Assembly: GCA_027297435.1 (NCBI GenBank)
Contig: JAPUIA010000249.1
Coordinates: 1-45,114 of the forward strand
DNA from: Gammaproteobacteria bacterium
GTDB taxonomy: Bacteria; Pseudomonadota; Gammaproteobacteria; Pseudomonadales; Azotimanducaceae
Direction: 5' to 3'
Length of the DNA stretch: 45,114 nt
In this document: positions 1 to 7,937 of the stretch, one piece after another
How the letters are laid out: the number at the start of each line of letters is the position of its first letter
Position numbering within the stretch: position 1 is the first letter of the stretch
Translations under genes and position numbers: made by a program
Notes under the pieces: generated by a model
The model's input: the letters and a program-made list of their open reading frames with translations, nothing else
Told to the model about the DNA's origin: nothing
Database searches by the model: none

Positions 1-1
1 T

Positions 2-133
2 CAGTTCCATCAAAAGCAAATCGATAAGGGGCTGCCGAAAATCGCCGCCAACGTCGTCCTCGCCAGAAAGCTAGCGCGTATCGCCTTCTCCCTCATACGC
101 AACGAACAGACCTTCGTCAAAAAGGAGATCTAA
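2..133 (+). pseudogene. 3' tail of an IS110-like transposase (partial at window edge)
   Basis: An open frame enters from the left edge and stops at the TAA at 131-133, giving 43 residues. It contains GLPK followed by a basic amphipathic stretch, VVLARKLARIAFSLIR. This pattern (small residues, then ARKLxRIxxxL near the end) resembles the C-terminus of IS110/IS116/IS902 family transposases. Only the tail is visible, so I cannot say whether the element is complete outside the window or whether the catalytic residues survive. Its stop codon abuts the degenerate 3' end of sspB, which fits an insertion immediately downstream of sspB. The family assignment rests on recall of a short region and is moderate. 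Confidence 0.5.
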
Positions 134-554
134 CTATCGACCAACGCCATAGAATCTCCTACCCCGCCCGTTATCATTTCACGATTTTGAGGGATGGCCA
201 ACACGTTTTGCATCGGAAGATTCACGGCAAAAGGGGCACCTGAAAAGCGTCCATCAAAGAGCGCCGCGTCGGGCGGAGCCGGAGGTTCCGCAGCGCAATC
301 TTTGATTGCGCCCCTCGTCAACTGACGCTTGCTGCGAACTCTGAAATCATTCGAATCAATCGGGCAGGACATAGATCGCGTACCCCATCGGCCGAAATAT
401 TCAAAACGATCTTGCCATCTTCGACGTAGTCGCCGGCACCTCTACAGCATCGCCGGTCGCGCCCACGAGTAGGTACGGCGTACACACGCTGTCGACAATC
501 AGGCATACGGGCCCGAACCAGATAGGGTTTTTGGCTGATGGAGTGCGCCACCAA
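130..554 (-). pseudogene. sspB: sspB remnant, frameshifted ClpXP adaptor gene
   Basis: SspB binds ssrA-tagged proteins and hands them to ClpXP; it normally sits directly after sspA, as here. Pieces of the protein appear in order but in different minus-strand frames: QKPYLVRA near 510-545, then CTPYLLVGATGDAVEVPA near 430-495 in a second frame, then YVEDGKIVLNISADGVRDL near 368-435, then after about 100 unrelated bases RFSGAPFAVNLPMQNVLAI near 180-265. At least two frameshifts and one internal insertion are needed to explain this. The inserted stretch holds an 8-bp perfect hairpin (293-311). The C-terminal ClpX-binding tail expected of SspB is not recognisable; the frame ends at 130 against the transposase tail. 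Assembly or sequencing indels could explain the shifts but not the insertion. Confidence 0.75.
293..311. repeat. Perfect 8-bp hairpin with 3-base loop inside sspB remnant
   Basis: GCGCAATC at 293-300, loop TTT at 301-303, GATTGCGC at 304-311. It lies in the segment that interrupts the sspB reading frame. The loop reads AAA on the other strand, like hairpins at 6390-6428 and 7915-7937. Confidence 0.7.
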
Positions 555-564
555 CCGGTGCCGA

Positions 565-1197
565 CTACTCCCGCATCTCCAACTCGGCTTCGGTCAAACT
601 GGCACGAAATGAGTCTCTATCGAAGATCGTTTGCATGTACTTCTGCAACGGACGTGTCGATTTTTCCGGCAGGCTGATGTCAACGGCTTTCAAGCGCCAG
701 AGAATCGGCGCGACGCAACAATCGACCAACGTGAAATCGTCGTTCATGAAGTACGGCTTCTCGCTGAAGATCGGAGCGATGCTGATGATGCTTTCGCGCA
801 GTTCTTTTTTCGCACGGGTCAACACGGTCTCTCGACCTTTGCCGGCCATCAGCAGGTCGAGCTTGCTGCTCCACTCGTTCTCTACACGCGTAATCCACAA
901 CCGCGACAGCGCCCTTTGCACCGGATAAACGGGTAGCAAAGGCGGGTGTGGAAAACGCTCGTCGAGATACTCCATGATGACGTTGGCTTCGTACAAGACG
1001 AGGTCTCGATCCAACAGTGTCGGTAGACTGTTGTAAGGATTTATCTCAGCCAGGTCTTCCGGCTTGTTGTTGGGGTCGACATCGACGATATCGACGGCCA
1101 CGCCTTTCTCGCTCAAAACCATACGCACGCGATGCGAGTACTGATCGCTGGCGTCGGAAAAAAAGGTCATGGAAGATCGTTTGGTCACTAAGCTCAT
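565..1197 (-). CDS. sspA: Stringent starvation protein A, SspA
   Basis: RNA polymerase-associated protein with a glutathione-S-transferase fold. In E. coli it is induced by starvation and changes promoter use by the sigma-70 holoenzyme. The 210 residues match the usual length (about 212). The N-terminal thioredoxin-like domain (about 10-85) contains the GST-type segment NPYNSLPTLLDRDLVLYEANVIMEYLDERF; the Pro-His-Pro surface motif that E. coli SspA needs for activity is at 83-85. A helical C-terminal domain follows. An AGAAGGG ribosome site sits about 8 bases before the ATG at 1197. It lies downstream of petC in the usual gammaproteobacterial order, 145 bp away, so it may have its own promoter. 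Its normal partner sspB is broken here. Confidence 0.93.
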   Translation of the reverse strand: MSLVTKRSSMTFFSDASDQYSHRVRMVLSEKGVAVDIVDVDPNNKPEDLAEINPYNSLPTLLDRDLVLYEANVIMEYLDERFPHPPLLPVYPVQRALSRLWITRVENEWSSKLDLLMAGKGRETVLTRAKKELRESIISIAPIFSEKPYFMNDDFTLVDCCVAPILWRLKAVDISLPEKSTRPLQKYMQTIFDRDSFRASLTEAELEMRE

Positions 1198-1342
1198 TGC
1201 GTTGCCCTTCTAACTGCGTTTGAACGTCTAGTGCCAGCCTCCCGCTGCGGGATGCTACCAGTTTGTTGAAAAAAGCCCGCTAAATGGCCTTTTCCCCGCC
1301 TTCGGCGCGTTCGAAAATTGCCCGCGAGGTTCAGTCGCATGG

Positions 1343-2053
1343 CTAGTGGACGTCTTTCCAGTATTCTCTGTTTAGCAAATAGGTAAACACGCCAAGGATG
1401 ACGAGAAACAACAACACGAAAATGCCTAGTCGCTGCCGCTCGAGTCGGGCTGGTTCGCCGACGTAGTAGAGGAAGTTGACTAAGTCGTAAACGGCTTGGT
1501 CGTATTCCTCTGGTGAATAGAGTCCGCTACCTTCCTGGACAGCCAGCTGATAGCACCCTTTTACTCGTGGTTTACAAGTATCGACCTGAACACCCTGCAG
1601 TTCGAATAGTGCATGCGGCATGCCGACATTCGCGAACACTTTGTTGTTAACCCCAAACGGTCGAGTGTCGTCGATATAGAAGGTCTTCAGATAATTGTAT
1701 ACCCACTCTGGACTACGCGCGCGCGTCACCAACGTCAGATCGGGAGGCGGCGCACCGAACCAGTTTTTCGCCTTCTCCGGGTCCATCGCAGTGGTCATGA
1801 GAGCGCCGATTTTCTGGCCCGTGAACACCACCGTCTCCATCACTACGAAGTGCGGAATGCCCAAGTCGTCCGCAGTGCGCTCGTAGCGTTGAAACCTCAG
1901 CGAGTGGCAACCCAAGCAGTAGTTGGTGAACAGTCTAAGTCCGTTTTGCAGGGACGGCAGATTTTCGAGGTCGGGTTCCATGGGTTCCATCGGCCAATCG
2001 ATCTCGGCTGCAAACCCCGCGGACGACAACCAAACGACCGACAATGCGATCAT
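1343..2053 (-). CDS. petC: Cytochrome c1 of the bc1 complex
   Basis: Heme-c subunit of ubiquinol-cytochrome c reductase, exposed to the periplasm and anchored in the inner membrane. The 236-residue product has a signal peptide (about 1-16), the covalent heme motif CLGCH at 46-50, the likely axial methionine in NVGMPH (Met145) and a C-terminal membrane helix (about 209-227) followed by the charged end REYWKDVH. The ATG at 2053 was chosen because it lies 11 bases after the petB stop with GAGG upstream; the open frame extends further but overlaps petB and has no signal sequence. It is the last gene of petA-petB-petC. The heme motif and C-terminal anchor make the identification secure. Confidence 0.95.
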   Translation of the reverse strand: MIALSVVWLSSAGFAAEIDWPMEPMEPDLENLPSLQNGLRLFTNYCLGCHSLRFQRYERTADDLGIPHFVVMETVVFTGQKIGALMTTAMDPEKAKNWFGAPPPDLTLVTRARSPEWVYNYLKTFYIDDTRPFGVNNKVFANVGMPHALFELQGVQVDTCKPRVKGCYQLAVQEGSGLYSPEEYDQAVYDLVNFLYYVGEPARLERQRLGIFVLLFLVILGVFTYLLNREYWKDVH

Positions 2054-2064
2054 TAGGCGCTGCC

Positions 2065-3333
2065 TCACGGCACCGTCACTCGATCGGGTACTGGCTTGGT
2101 CTTCTCCACCCGCGTGTACCACGGCATCAAAAGGAAGTACGCGAAATACAGCACCGTACAGACTTGAGCCAGGGCCGTCGTTGCCGCCGACGGCGCCACG
2201 GTGCCGAGATAGCCTAAGATGAGGAAGCTGACGATGAAGATAGCCAGCATTGCCTTGGATAACATGCCCTTGGAGCGCATCGAGGCAACCGGACTGCGGT
2301 CGAGCCAAGGCAACATTGCGGGTATGGCGATGGCGGCGACCATCACGACAAACCCCCAGAACTTGGCAGGCACGCCAAACAGTGGGTATGTCACGGCCCG
2401 CAACATGGCGTAGAACGGGGTGTAATACCACACCGGCGCGATGTGGTCCGGCGTCTTGAGCGGATTGGCCATCTCGAAATTAGGTTTTTCGAGAAAGTAG
2501 CCGCCCATTTCCGGGGCGAAGAACACCACCGCACAGAACAGGAACAGGAACACCACCGTCGCATGGATGTCGTGCGTCACGGTGTAAGGCCAGAAAGCCA
2601 CACCGTCCAGCGGTTTGCCTTTCTGGTCTTTGAACTTCTTGATGTCGACGCCGTCGGGTGCCGTGGAGCCGACATGATGCAACGCCACAAAGTGCACAAA
2701 CACGAGCATGACCAGCACCAGCGGTAGCGCCACCACGTGCAACGCAAAGAATCGGGTGAGCGTGATCCCAGACATCAAGAAGTCACCGCGTAGCCACTCC
2801 ATGAGGCCCGGGCCCGCATAGGGAATCGCCCCGACGAGCGAGACGATCACCTGCGCGCCCCAGTAGGACATGTTGCCCCAAGGCAGCAGATAACCGAAAA
2901 AGCCCTCGGCCATGAGGGCGAGGTAAATAACCATGCCGATCAACCACAAAAGCTCTCGCGGTTTTCGATACGAGCCATATAAGAGGCCACGAAACATGTG
3001 CAGGTAGACGATGATAAAGAACGCCGAGGCGCCGGTAGAATGCAGGTAACGCAACAACCAGCCGTACTCGACATCGCGCATGATGTATTCGACCGAGGCA
3101 AAAGCGCCGTCGCTGCTGGGTATGTAACTCATCGTCAGCCAGATACCGGTGAGCAACTGGTTTACCAGCACGATCGTCGCGAGCCACCCCATCAGGTACA
3201 AGAAGTTGTGATTCTTCGGCGCGTAATATTCGGACGCGTGGTACTGGAACGTTTCGGTCGCGGGAAAACGTGCGTCCACCCACTCCATGAAGCCGCCGAG
3301 CATACGCGGGATCCTGCCTTGAGCCTGCGGCAT
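2065..3333 (-). CDS. petB: Cytochrome b of the bc1 complex
   Basis: Di-heme transmembrane subunit that carries the Qo and Qi sites. The 422-residue protein has four heme ligands in two helices: His98 and His112, then His199 and His214. The Qo-site loop reads PVWY at 300-303 instead of the mitochondrial PEWY; this variant is known in proteobacteria. MPWGN-type text (LLPWGNMSYWGA, 149-160) and eight or so hydrophobic segments are visible. The ATG at 3333 shares its first base with the last base of the petA stop (TAATG), which fixes the start and suggests translational coupling. Full-length, unsplit cytochrome b as in proteobacteria. Confidence 0.96.
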   Translation of the reverse strand: MPQAQGRIPRMLGGFMEWVDARFPATETFQYHASEYYAPKNHNFLYLMGWLATIVLVNQLLTGIWLTMSYIPSSDGAFASVEYIMRDVEYGWLLRYLHSTGASAFFIIVYLHMFRGLLYGSYRKPRELLWLIGMVIYLALMAEGFFGYLLPWGNMSYWGAQVIVSLVGAIPYAGPGLMEWLRGDFLMSGITLTRFFALHVVALPLVLVMLVFVHFVALHHVGSTAPDGVDIKKFKDQKGKPLDGVAFWPYTVTHDIHATVVFLFLFCAVVFFAPEMGGYFLEKPNFEMANPLKTPDHIAPVWYYTPFYAMLRAVTYPLFGVPAKFWGFVVMVAAIAIPAMLPWLDRSPVASMRSKGMLSKAMLAIFIVSFLILGYLGTVAPSAATTALAQVCTVLYFAYFLLMPWYTRVEKTKPVPDRVTVP

Positions 3334-3980
3334 TAGGCGATGCCCTCGGTTTCGCCGATCACCACGACTGTTTCCGACTCAAAACGGTACTGCGGCACCT
3401 CCAGGTTGTCCGGTGCGGGCACGCCTTTGACCACCCGGCCCGCCAAGTCGAATTTGGAGCCGTGGCACGGGCAGAAGAAACCACCCTGCCAATTCGGGTC
3501 AAACAGTTCCGGTTGCACAGCCCCATAATATTTGGGTGAGCAGCCGAGGTGGGTACACAACCCTACATAGATACCAATTTCCGCGCGTTTGGAGCGCCAC
3601 GGATTGACCGCGTAATCCGGCTGCATATCCGCGTTGTCGGATTCAGGGTCGGCCAAGTCGGCATTCTCTTGTTCGAGACGCGCCAACACCACTTGGTCGC
3701 GCATGACGACAAAGATCGGCATACCGCGCCACGCGGGGATCGGGCCGAGAATCTCTCCGGGGCGCAACTTGCTGAAATCGAGCGTCACCGGTGCGCCCGC
3801 TGCGCGTGCTCTGGCGCTAGGCAACCACGACTTGACGAAAGGCACCGCAGCACCCACCACACCTACCGCAGCAACGGCACTCGTGGCCCCAATCAAGAAA
3901 TAGCGACGTTGTTGGTTGACCTCGGGCCTTGCGGTAGTCTCACTGCCCGCGTTGTCGTCAGTGACTGCTTCGTCACTCAA
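3333..3980 (-). CDS. petA: Rieske [2Fe-2S] subunit of the bc1 complex
   Basis: High-potential iron-sulfur subunit that takes electrons from ubiquinol at the Qo site. The 215 residues include a twin-arginine-like [11 protein letters not shown] followed by a hydrophobic anchor (28-50), and the two cluster loops CTHLGC (142-147) and CPCHG (170-174). Cys142, His144, Cys170 and His173 would be the ligands, and Cys147/Cys172 the disulfide. The start is TTG at 3980, supported by an AGGGGG ribosome site 7 bases upstream; I see no better ATG. It is the first gene of petA-petB-petC, downstream of rplM-rpsI on the same strand with 230 bp between, enough for its own promoter. Confidence 0.95.
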   Translation of the reverse strand: MSDEAVTDDNAGSETTARPEVNQQRRYFLIGATSAVAAVGVVGAAVPFVKSWLPSARARAAGAPVTLDFSKLRPGEILGPIPAWRGMPIFVVMRDQVVLARLEQENADLADPESDNADMQPDYAVNPWRSKRAEIGIYVGLCTHLGCSPKYYGAVQPELFDPNWQGGFFCPCHGSKFDLAGRVVKGVPAPDNLEVPQYRFESETVVVIGETEGIA

Positions 3981-4057
3981 ATGTTTGCCCCCTTAATGCG
4001 CATCCTAAGAATGTCTCGTCGCCGTTGGCTGCAGATCCGGCCAATCGAGCGGCGCAG

Positions 4058-4066
4058 ATTTTAACA
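4058..4066 (-). promoter_or_regulatory. Possible extended -10 promoter element for petABC
   Basis: On the minus strand the sequence reads TGTTAAAAT, a TGn extended -10, about 78 bases before the petA start. No good -35 box is visible at the usual spacing, which is tolerated for extended -10 promoters. The call is tentative. Confidence 0.3.
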
Positions 4067-4209
4067 TACCCATGCAAGCCCCAGCGGCACCGCTAGTGAC
4101 CTCTCAGCCGGCCGCGAACGCAGAGCATGACCCCCCTCTTTGAATCGGCAAGGAGGCGTTGCCGCAGAACGGCTCGTGATACGACATTAGTTGCCTTGCC
4201 CGTTGGCGC

Positions 4210-4602
4210 TTAGCGCTTGGAATATTGGGGGCGCTTGCGCGCTTTCCTCAACCCCACTTTTTTGCGCTCGACCTCGCGTGCGTCGCGGGTGAGAAAGCCC
4301 GCTTGGCGCATCGGTGAGCGCAGGTTCTCGTCATGCTCGACCAGCGCTCGGGCAATACCATGGCGAATGGCGCCTGCCTGACCGGAGCTACCGCCGCCGC
4401 GAACGGTCACTCTCACGTCCACCTTGTCGACCAACTCAGCCACCTCAAGCGGTTGACGCACGATCATACGGGCGGTTTCGCGACCGAAATACTTATCCAG
4501 CGGGTGGCTGTTGACGGTAATGTTGCCGCTGCCCGTGCACAGAAATACCCGTGCTGCCGAGGTTTTACGCCGACCGGTACCGTATTCTTGTTGGCTTGCC
4601 AC
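4210..4602 (-). CDS. rpsI: Ribosomal protein S9
   Basis: Small-subunit protein whose C-terminal tail reaches the P site. The 130 residues start with [14 protein letters not shown] and end with the basic tail [12 protein letters not shown]; the terminal SKR is the hallmark of S9. The start is GTG at 4602 with GGAGT five to six bases upstream. The gene follows rplM after 10 bases, the universal L13-S9 pair. Confidence 0.97.
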   Translation of the reverse strand: MASQQEYGTGRRKTSAARVFLCTGSGNITVNSHPLDKYFGRETARMIVRQPLEVAELVDKVDVRVTVRGGGSSGQAGAIRHGIARALVEHDENLRSPMRQAGFLTRDAREVERKKVGLRKARKRPQYSKR

Positions 4603-4612
4603 TGTTACTCCA

Positions 4613-5041
4613 CTAAATCTCTAAAGGCTGAGGCTGCTGCGCAGCGTGCGGGTGACTGACTCCGGCATACACCTTGAGCTTTTTGAACATTGCACGACCC
4701 AAGGGGTTCCGCGGCAGCATCCCCTTGACGGCTTTTTCGATAATTCGCTCCGGATGAGTCTCGCGCATCCGTCCCAAGCTGGTGCCTTTGATACCGCCCG
4801 GATAACCGCTGTGACGATAGTAAATCTTGCCGGATTCTTTGTTGCCGGTCACGTGCACCTTGTCGGCATTGACGACGATGATGTAATCGCCCGTGTCCAC
4901 ATGCGGGGTGAACTCGGGTTTGTGCTTACCTCGCAAACGCGAAGCGATCCCAGACGCCAGCCGCCCGAGCGTTTGGTTTTCGGCATCCACGACGTACCAC
5001 GAGCGCCGTACATCTTCTGCACGCATGCTGACCGTTTTCAT
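4613..5041 (-). CDS. rplM: Ribosomal protein L13
   Basis: Large-subunit assembly protein. The 142 residues show the typical N-terminus ([29 protein letters not shown]) and the [16 protein letters not shown] and [21 protein letters not shown] blocks; length matches E. coli L13. ATG at 5041 is preceded by AAAGG. It heads the rplM-rpsI transcription unit, and a good sigma-70 promoter lies immediately upstream at 5078-5106. Confidence 0.97.
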   Translation of the reverse strand: MKTVSMRAEDVRRSWYVVDAENQTLGRLASGIASRLRGKHKPEFTPHVDTGDYIIVVNADKVHVTGNKESGKIYYRHSGYPGGIKGTSLGRMRETHPERIIEKAVKGMLPRNPLGRAMFKKLKVYAGVSHPHAAQQPQPLEI

Positions 5042-5077
5042 GACCCTTTGAAGTGACCCGGAATTTTGGGAGCGCGA

Positions 5078-5106
5078 ATGTTAGCGGAGGGTTTGGCTGT
5101 TTTCAA
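5078..5106 (-). promoter_or_regulatory. Sigma-70 promoter for rplM-rpsI
   Basis: On the minus strand, TTGAAA (5106-5101) and TAACAT (5083-5078) are separated by exactly 17 bases, and a start about 30 bases before the rplM ATG would result. The -35 matches consensus at five of six positions and the -10 at four of six, including the key first, second and last bases. Confidence 0.55.
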
Positions 5107-5126
5107 CCGCCAATTGAGCCGCCTCT

Positions 5127-6206
5127 TTACGGCGTATGTGGGCGGGCGAGATAGTCGTGAGATTGCATCTCCGTCAAGCGGCTTTCGGTACGCTCGAACT
5201 CAAAGCGCAACCGCTCTCCCGCGTAGAGCTCAGCAATCGGCGCCTCGGCCGAAAGGATCAACTTGACATTATGGTCGTAAAACTCATCGACCAGGCTGAT
5301 AAAGCGGCGCGCCGCATCTTCGTCCAAGCTGGTAAAACGCCTGACGTTGGAGACCAACACCGCATGGAAACAGCGCGCCAGCTCGATGTAGTCATTCTGG
5401 CTGCGCGGTCCCTCACACAACTCGGCAAACTCGAACCAAACCACATCGTCCGCTACCCATTTCGCTCGCAGCAACCGACCCTCGACTTCCAGGTCAACGT
5501 CCGAGCGCGGCGTATCGGGTGCGAGTGCCTCAAAACTGATACTGAGCGTCTGCTCGGCGTTCGCATCCAATGGCGAATGGTAAATCTCCGCCCGTTCCAA
5601 TACACGCAAGCGGAAGTCCACATCGCCCCCGACATGGTGGACGAGAGTGTGTCGCTTCAAGACGTCGATGGCGGGCAGGAACCGGCGCCGCTGCAATCCG
5701 TTTGCATACAGCCGATCGGGTTCAACGTTCGATGTGGCCACCAACGTCACACCTCGGTCGAACATGCCGGTCATGAGTTCACCCAGTAGCATCGCATCGC
5801 CGATGTCCGAGACAAAAAACTCATCGAAGCACAACACGTCGGTCTCGCTAGCCAATCGGTCCGCTACGACCTGCAGCGGATCCGGGGTTCCGACAAGGCT
5901 AGTCAGGTCGTCGTGCACGCGATGCATGAAGCGATGAAAGTGCATGCGCAGCTTGCGTTCACTCGGTAGGCAACCGTAGAACAGGTCCATCAATAGGGTT
6001 TTGCCACGTCCAACACCTCCCCAAAGATACAATCCCCTTTCCGGCGTATGCGTCCCCCCGAACCAGCGCTTGAGGTGGCTCGGCGGCCTGCGTCCGGCGA
6101 GTCGCTGCAACAAGTCGTCCAACAATGCGACGACCTCGGCTTGGTCCGGATCTTCGGTGAGATGCTTGTTTGCCAGTTGTTGTTGGTAGCGTAAGGCCAC
6201 AGACAT
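5127..6206 (-). CDS. zapE: Cell division protein ZapE (AFG1-like ATPase)
   Basis: ATPase of the AFG1/ZapE family; in E. coli it associates with the Z-ring under low oxygen or heat and destabilises FtsZ polymers. From the ATG at 6204-6206 the protein has 359 residues, with Walker A GGVGRGKT at 63-70 and Walker B DVLCFDEF around 123-130, followed by the family text SDIGDAMLLGELM and ATSNVEPDRLY. The open frame extends 28 codons upstream, but those residues do not look like the family N-terminus, whereas SVALRYQQQL does. It is upstream of rplM on the same strand, and the rplM promoter lies in the 85 bp between them. Confidence 0.92.
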   Translation of the reverse strand: MSVALRYQQQLANKHLTEDPDQAEVVALLDDLLQRLAGRRPPSHLKRWFGGTHTPERGLYLWGGVGRGKTLLMDLFYGCLPSERKLRMHFHRFMHRVHDDLTSLVGTPDPLQVVADRLASETDVLCFDEFFVSDIGDAMLLGELMTGMFDRGVTLVATSNVEPDRLYANGLQRRRFLPAIDVLKRHTLVHHVGGDVDFRLRVLERAEIYHSPLDANAEQTLSISFEALAPDTPRSDVDLEVEGRLLRAKWVADDVVWFEFAELCEGPRSQNDYIELARCFHAVLVSNVRRFTSLDEDAARRFISLVDEFYDHNVKLILSAEAPIAELYAGERLRFEFERTESRLTEMQSHDYLARPHTP

Positions 6207-6233
6207 GGATGACGAATGTAGCGTAGCCGCTAA

Positions 6234-6258
6234 GGTATGCATAGCCTCTATGCATACC
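6234..6258. repeat. Perfect 10-bp inverted repeat
   Basis: GGTATGCATA at 6234-6243, five-base spacer, TATGCATACC at 6249-6258. It lies 28 bases upstream of the zapE start, so it could be an operator for zapE or simply one of the spacer's hairpins. Confidence 0.6.
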
Positions 6259-6389
6259 CGCCTACTCTGCAGGGCCGGTGCGCCCAACATGCATAGCCGT
6301 CGCCCATAGGTGTGGTGTATGGCCGTAACCTATAACTAGTCGTCCCTGCGATGCAGGGGACCCATGCCCTGCAAGTCGGCCGCCGTATA

Positions 6390-6428
6390 TTGCAAGGTTT
6401 TAGCGGGAAACCCGTTAAAACCTTGCAA
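6390..6428. repeat. 18-bp hairpin with AAA loop
   Basis: TTGCAAGGTTTTAGCGGG at 6390-6407, loop AAA at 6408-6410, and the complementary arm at 6411-6428. Seventeen of 18 positions pair perfectly and the other is a G-T. It is far from either gene end (about 185 bp from zapE), so it is not an obvious terminator of a flanking gene. Confidence 0.75.
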
Positions 6429-6651
6429 TTTCCACGCTGGTAATTCTACGAGAAGTATAGGTGTCTCCTATGGTCGAACCCTTTATCAGGGCCGACTAGC
6501 TAGTTCCTGTCCGGAATGCGGAGCATTCTGAGACCGAACTGGCTCGCCTGGGCCAGGGACGGCCCGGCAAAACACGTTTTTTCGGAGCAACGCGCAGAAA
6601 AAGCAAGGGTTTTGGGAGCGGAGGCGAATTTACTTCGCCGTAGCGTCCCTA

Positions 6652-6678
6652 AGAAATTCGCCCGGATGGCGAATTTCT
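6652..6678. repeat. Perfect 11-bp inverted repeat upstream of degS
   Basis: AGAAATTCGCC at 6652-6662, loop CGGAT at 6663-6667, GGCGAATTTCT at 6668-6678. A shorter related dyad with GGCGAA/TTCGCC lies just before it (about 6623-6639). Confidence 0.7.
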
Positions 6679-6793
6679 GGACAGACGCTAGCTAGCGGCT
6701 ACAGTTACTGTAAGCGCCTCGATTGAAGATCGCTGTTCTGCTTGGCAATGTGTCGCGAGCCAAGTCTGTGGTGCTTGAGTACTCGAGGTACCT

Positions 6794-7846
6794 ATGCGAG
6801 AAGTCGTACGATACATATTTATACCAGCCGTCGTCGGCGGTTTGGTCGGTCTCATTGTGATGTTCGCAAGCGGCAGCGATGCACAAAAACCGGGTTTTGC
6901 AGCCGCCGTCAAACTTGCCGGACCGTCCGTGGTCAACATCTACTCCACCCAATTCGTCGGACGGCCGCCGATCTGCCAGCTGCCTCGCTTTCGCGAGTGG
7001 TGCAACGCCATCGCCGGCGACAGCCCACAGCGCATGCCGGGATCTCTCGGATCCGGCGTCGTCGTACGAGAAGACGGTTATATCCTCACCAACAATCACG
7101 TGATCGAACAGGCCGACGAAATACTCGTTGCGTTTGCCAACGGTCAGGCGACGACGGCCGAACTCATCGGTCAAGACCCCTTGACGGACCTCGCGGTCAT
7201 CAAGGTACAAGCCCAAGGGCTATCGGTCATCTCGATAGGCTCGTCCGATAGCGCTGAGGTGGGCGATGTAGCGCTTGCCATTGGCAACCCGTTTGGTATC
7301 GGACAAACCGTCTCGCTTGGCATCATCAGCGCCATCGGTCGAACCGGTATCAGCCAATCGCCCTACTACGACTTCATCCAGACGGACGCGGCCATCAACC
7401 CCGGCAACTCGGGGGGCGCACTGATCGACGCCGAGGGCAACCTCATCGGTATCAACACCCTCATCTTCTCCCGATCCGGAGGATCGCTTGGTATCGGCTT
7501 CGCCATTCCATCCGAGCTCGCGATGTCGATTCTCGACGAAATCGTCACGACCGGACGCGTAGTGCGCGGTTACCTGGGCGTGGTCCTGGCCCCCAACCCA
7601 CCCCCGGGTGCGTGGGCCGGTTTGACCGTTGACGAGGTCTATGTCGACAGCCCGGCCGAAGCAGCCGGAGTCCATCCGGGAGACCTCATCGTCTCCATCA
7701 ACGGACAGCCTTCTGCTAGCTCAACGTCGGTCATTCGCCAATTGGCCAAGTCGTCGCCAGGCGACCTGCTGCGGCTCGAGCTGTTGCGCGATGGAGCGCC
7801 GCTTTCGTTGACCGCTCGTTCCGGAGAACGACCCCTTGGAAGATAG
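6794..7846 (+). CDS. algW: DegS/AlgW-type periplasmic serine protease
   Basis: Site-1 protease of the envelope stress pathway: it senses misfolded outer-membrane proteins through its PDZ domain and cleaves the anti-sigma factor RseA/MucA to start release of sigma-E/AlgU. The 350-residue protein has a single N-terminal membrane anchor (about 5-25), a trypsin-like domain with His102 (TNNHVIE), Asp132 (TDLAVIKV) and Ser206 (NPGNSGGAL), and one C-terminal PDZ domain (about 255-345). One PDZ and an uncleaved anchor separate DegS from DegP/DegQ (two PDZ, signal peptide). ATG at 6794 has GAGG ten bases upstream. It converges on hisD; in Pseudomonas algW also precedes the his genes. Confidence 0.9.
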   Translation: MREVVRYIFIPAVVGGLVGLIVMFASGSDAQKPGFAAAVKLAGPSVVNIYSTQFVGRPPICQLPRFREWCNAIAGDSPQRMPGSLGSGVVVREDGYILTNNHVIEQADEILVAFANGQATTAELIGQDPLTDLAVIKVQAQGLSVISIGSSDSAEVGDVALAIGNPFGIGQTVSLGIISAIGRTGISQSPYYDFIQTDAAINPGNSGGALIDAEGNLIGINTLIFSRSGGSLGIGFAIPSELAMSILDEIVTTGRVVRGYLGVVLAPNPPPGAWAGLTVDEVYVDSPAEAAGVHPGDLIVSINGQPSASSTSVIRQLAKSSPGDLLRLELLRDGAPLSLTARSGERPLGR

Positions 7847-7890
7847 GGTAGAAGTGACTTCTCCCCTCACACAGTCATCGCCGCTAACGG

Positions 7891-7937
7891 CGAGTTTGCT
7901 TCGCAAACTCGTAAGCTAATTGGCAAAGCCAATTAGC
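7891..7937. terminator. Two adjacent hairpins at the degS/hisD convergent junction
   Basis: Hairpin one: CGAGTTTGC (7891-7899), loop TTC, GCAAACTCG (7903-7911). Hairpin two: GCTAATTGGC (7915-7924), loop AAA, GCCAATTAGC (7928-7937). Both arms pair perfectly. The second covers the hisD stop codon (7933-7935). Their position between convergent genes suggests a bidirectional terminator, although neither is followed by a long T-run. Confidence 0.5.

Larger units (their letters stand above)
6207..6793. other. 587-bp palindrome-rich spacer between zapE and degS
   Basis: No convincing gene is present. Divergent promoters for zapE and degS must lie here. The striking content is a series of inverted repeats: a 10-bp perfect repeat at 6234-6258, a near-perfect GTCCCTGC dyad around 6334-6353, an 18-bp hairpin at 6390-6428, GAATGC/GCATTC around 6515-6530, GGGCC/GGCCC around 6550-6567, and an 11-bp perfect repeat at 6652-6678. 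I see no tRNA-like cloverleaf and no open frame with family resemblance. Confidence 0.6.

Noticed and set aside
300-302. PVWY instead of PEWY in cytochrome b as a novelty (residues 300-303 of petB, near 2425-2436)
   Set aside because: PVWY is a known variant in proteobacterial cytochrome b, so it is not unusual on its own. The coordinates given here are residue numbers.
4148-4164. Short GGCAA/TTGCC dyad after rpsI as a terminator
   Set aside because: The stem is only five pairs and no T-run follows on the rpsI strand.
6207-6793. tRNA or known riboswitch in the zapE-degS spacer
   Set aside because: There is no cloverleaf with a T-arm GTTCGA-type box and no recognisable riboswitch core; only simple dyads are seen.
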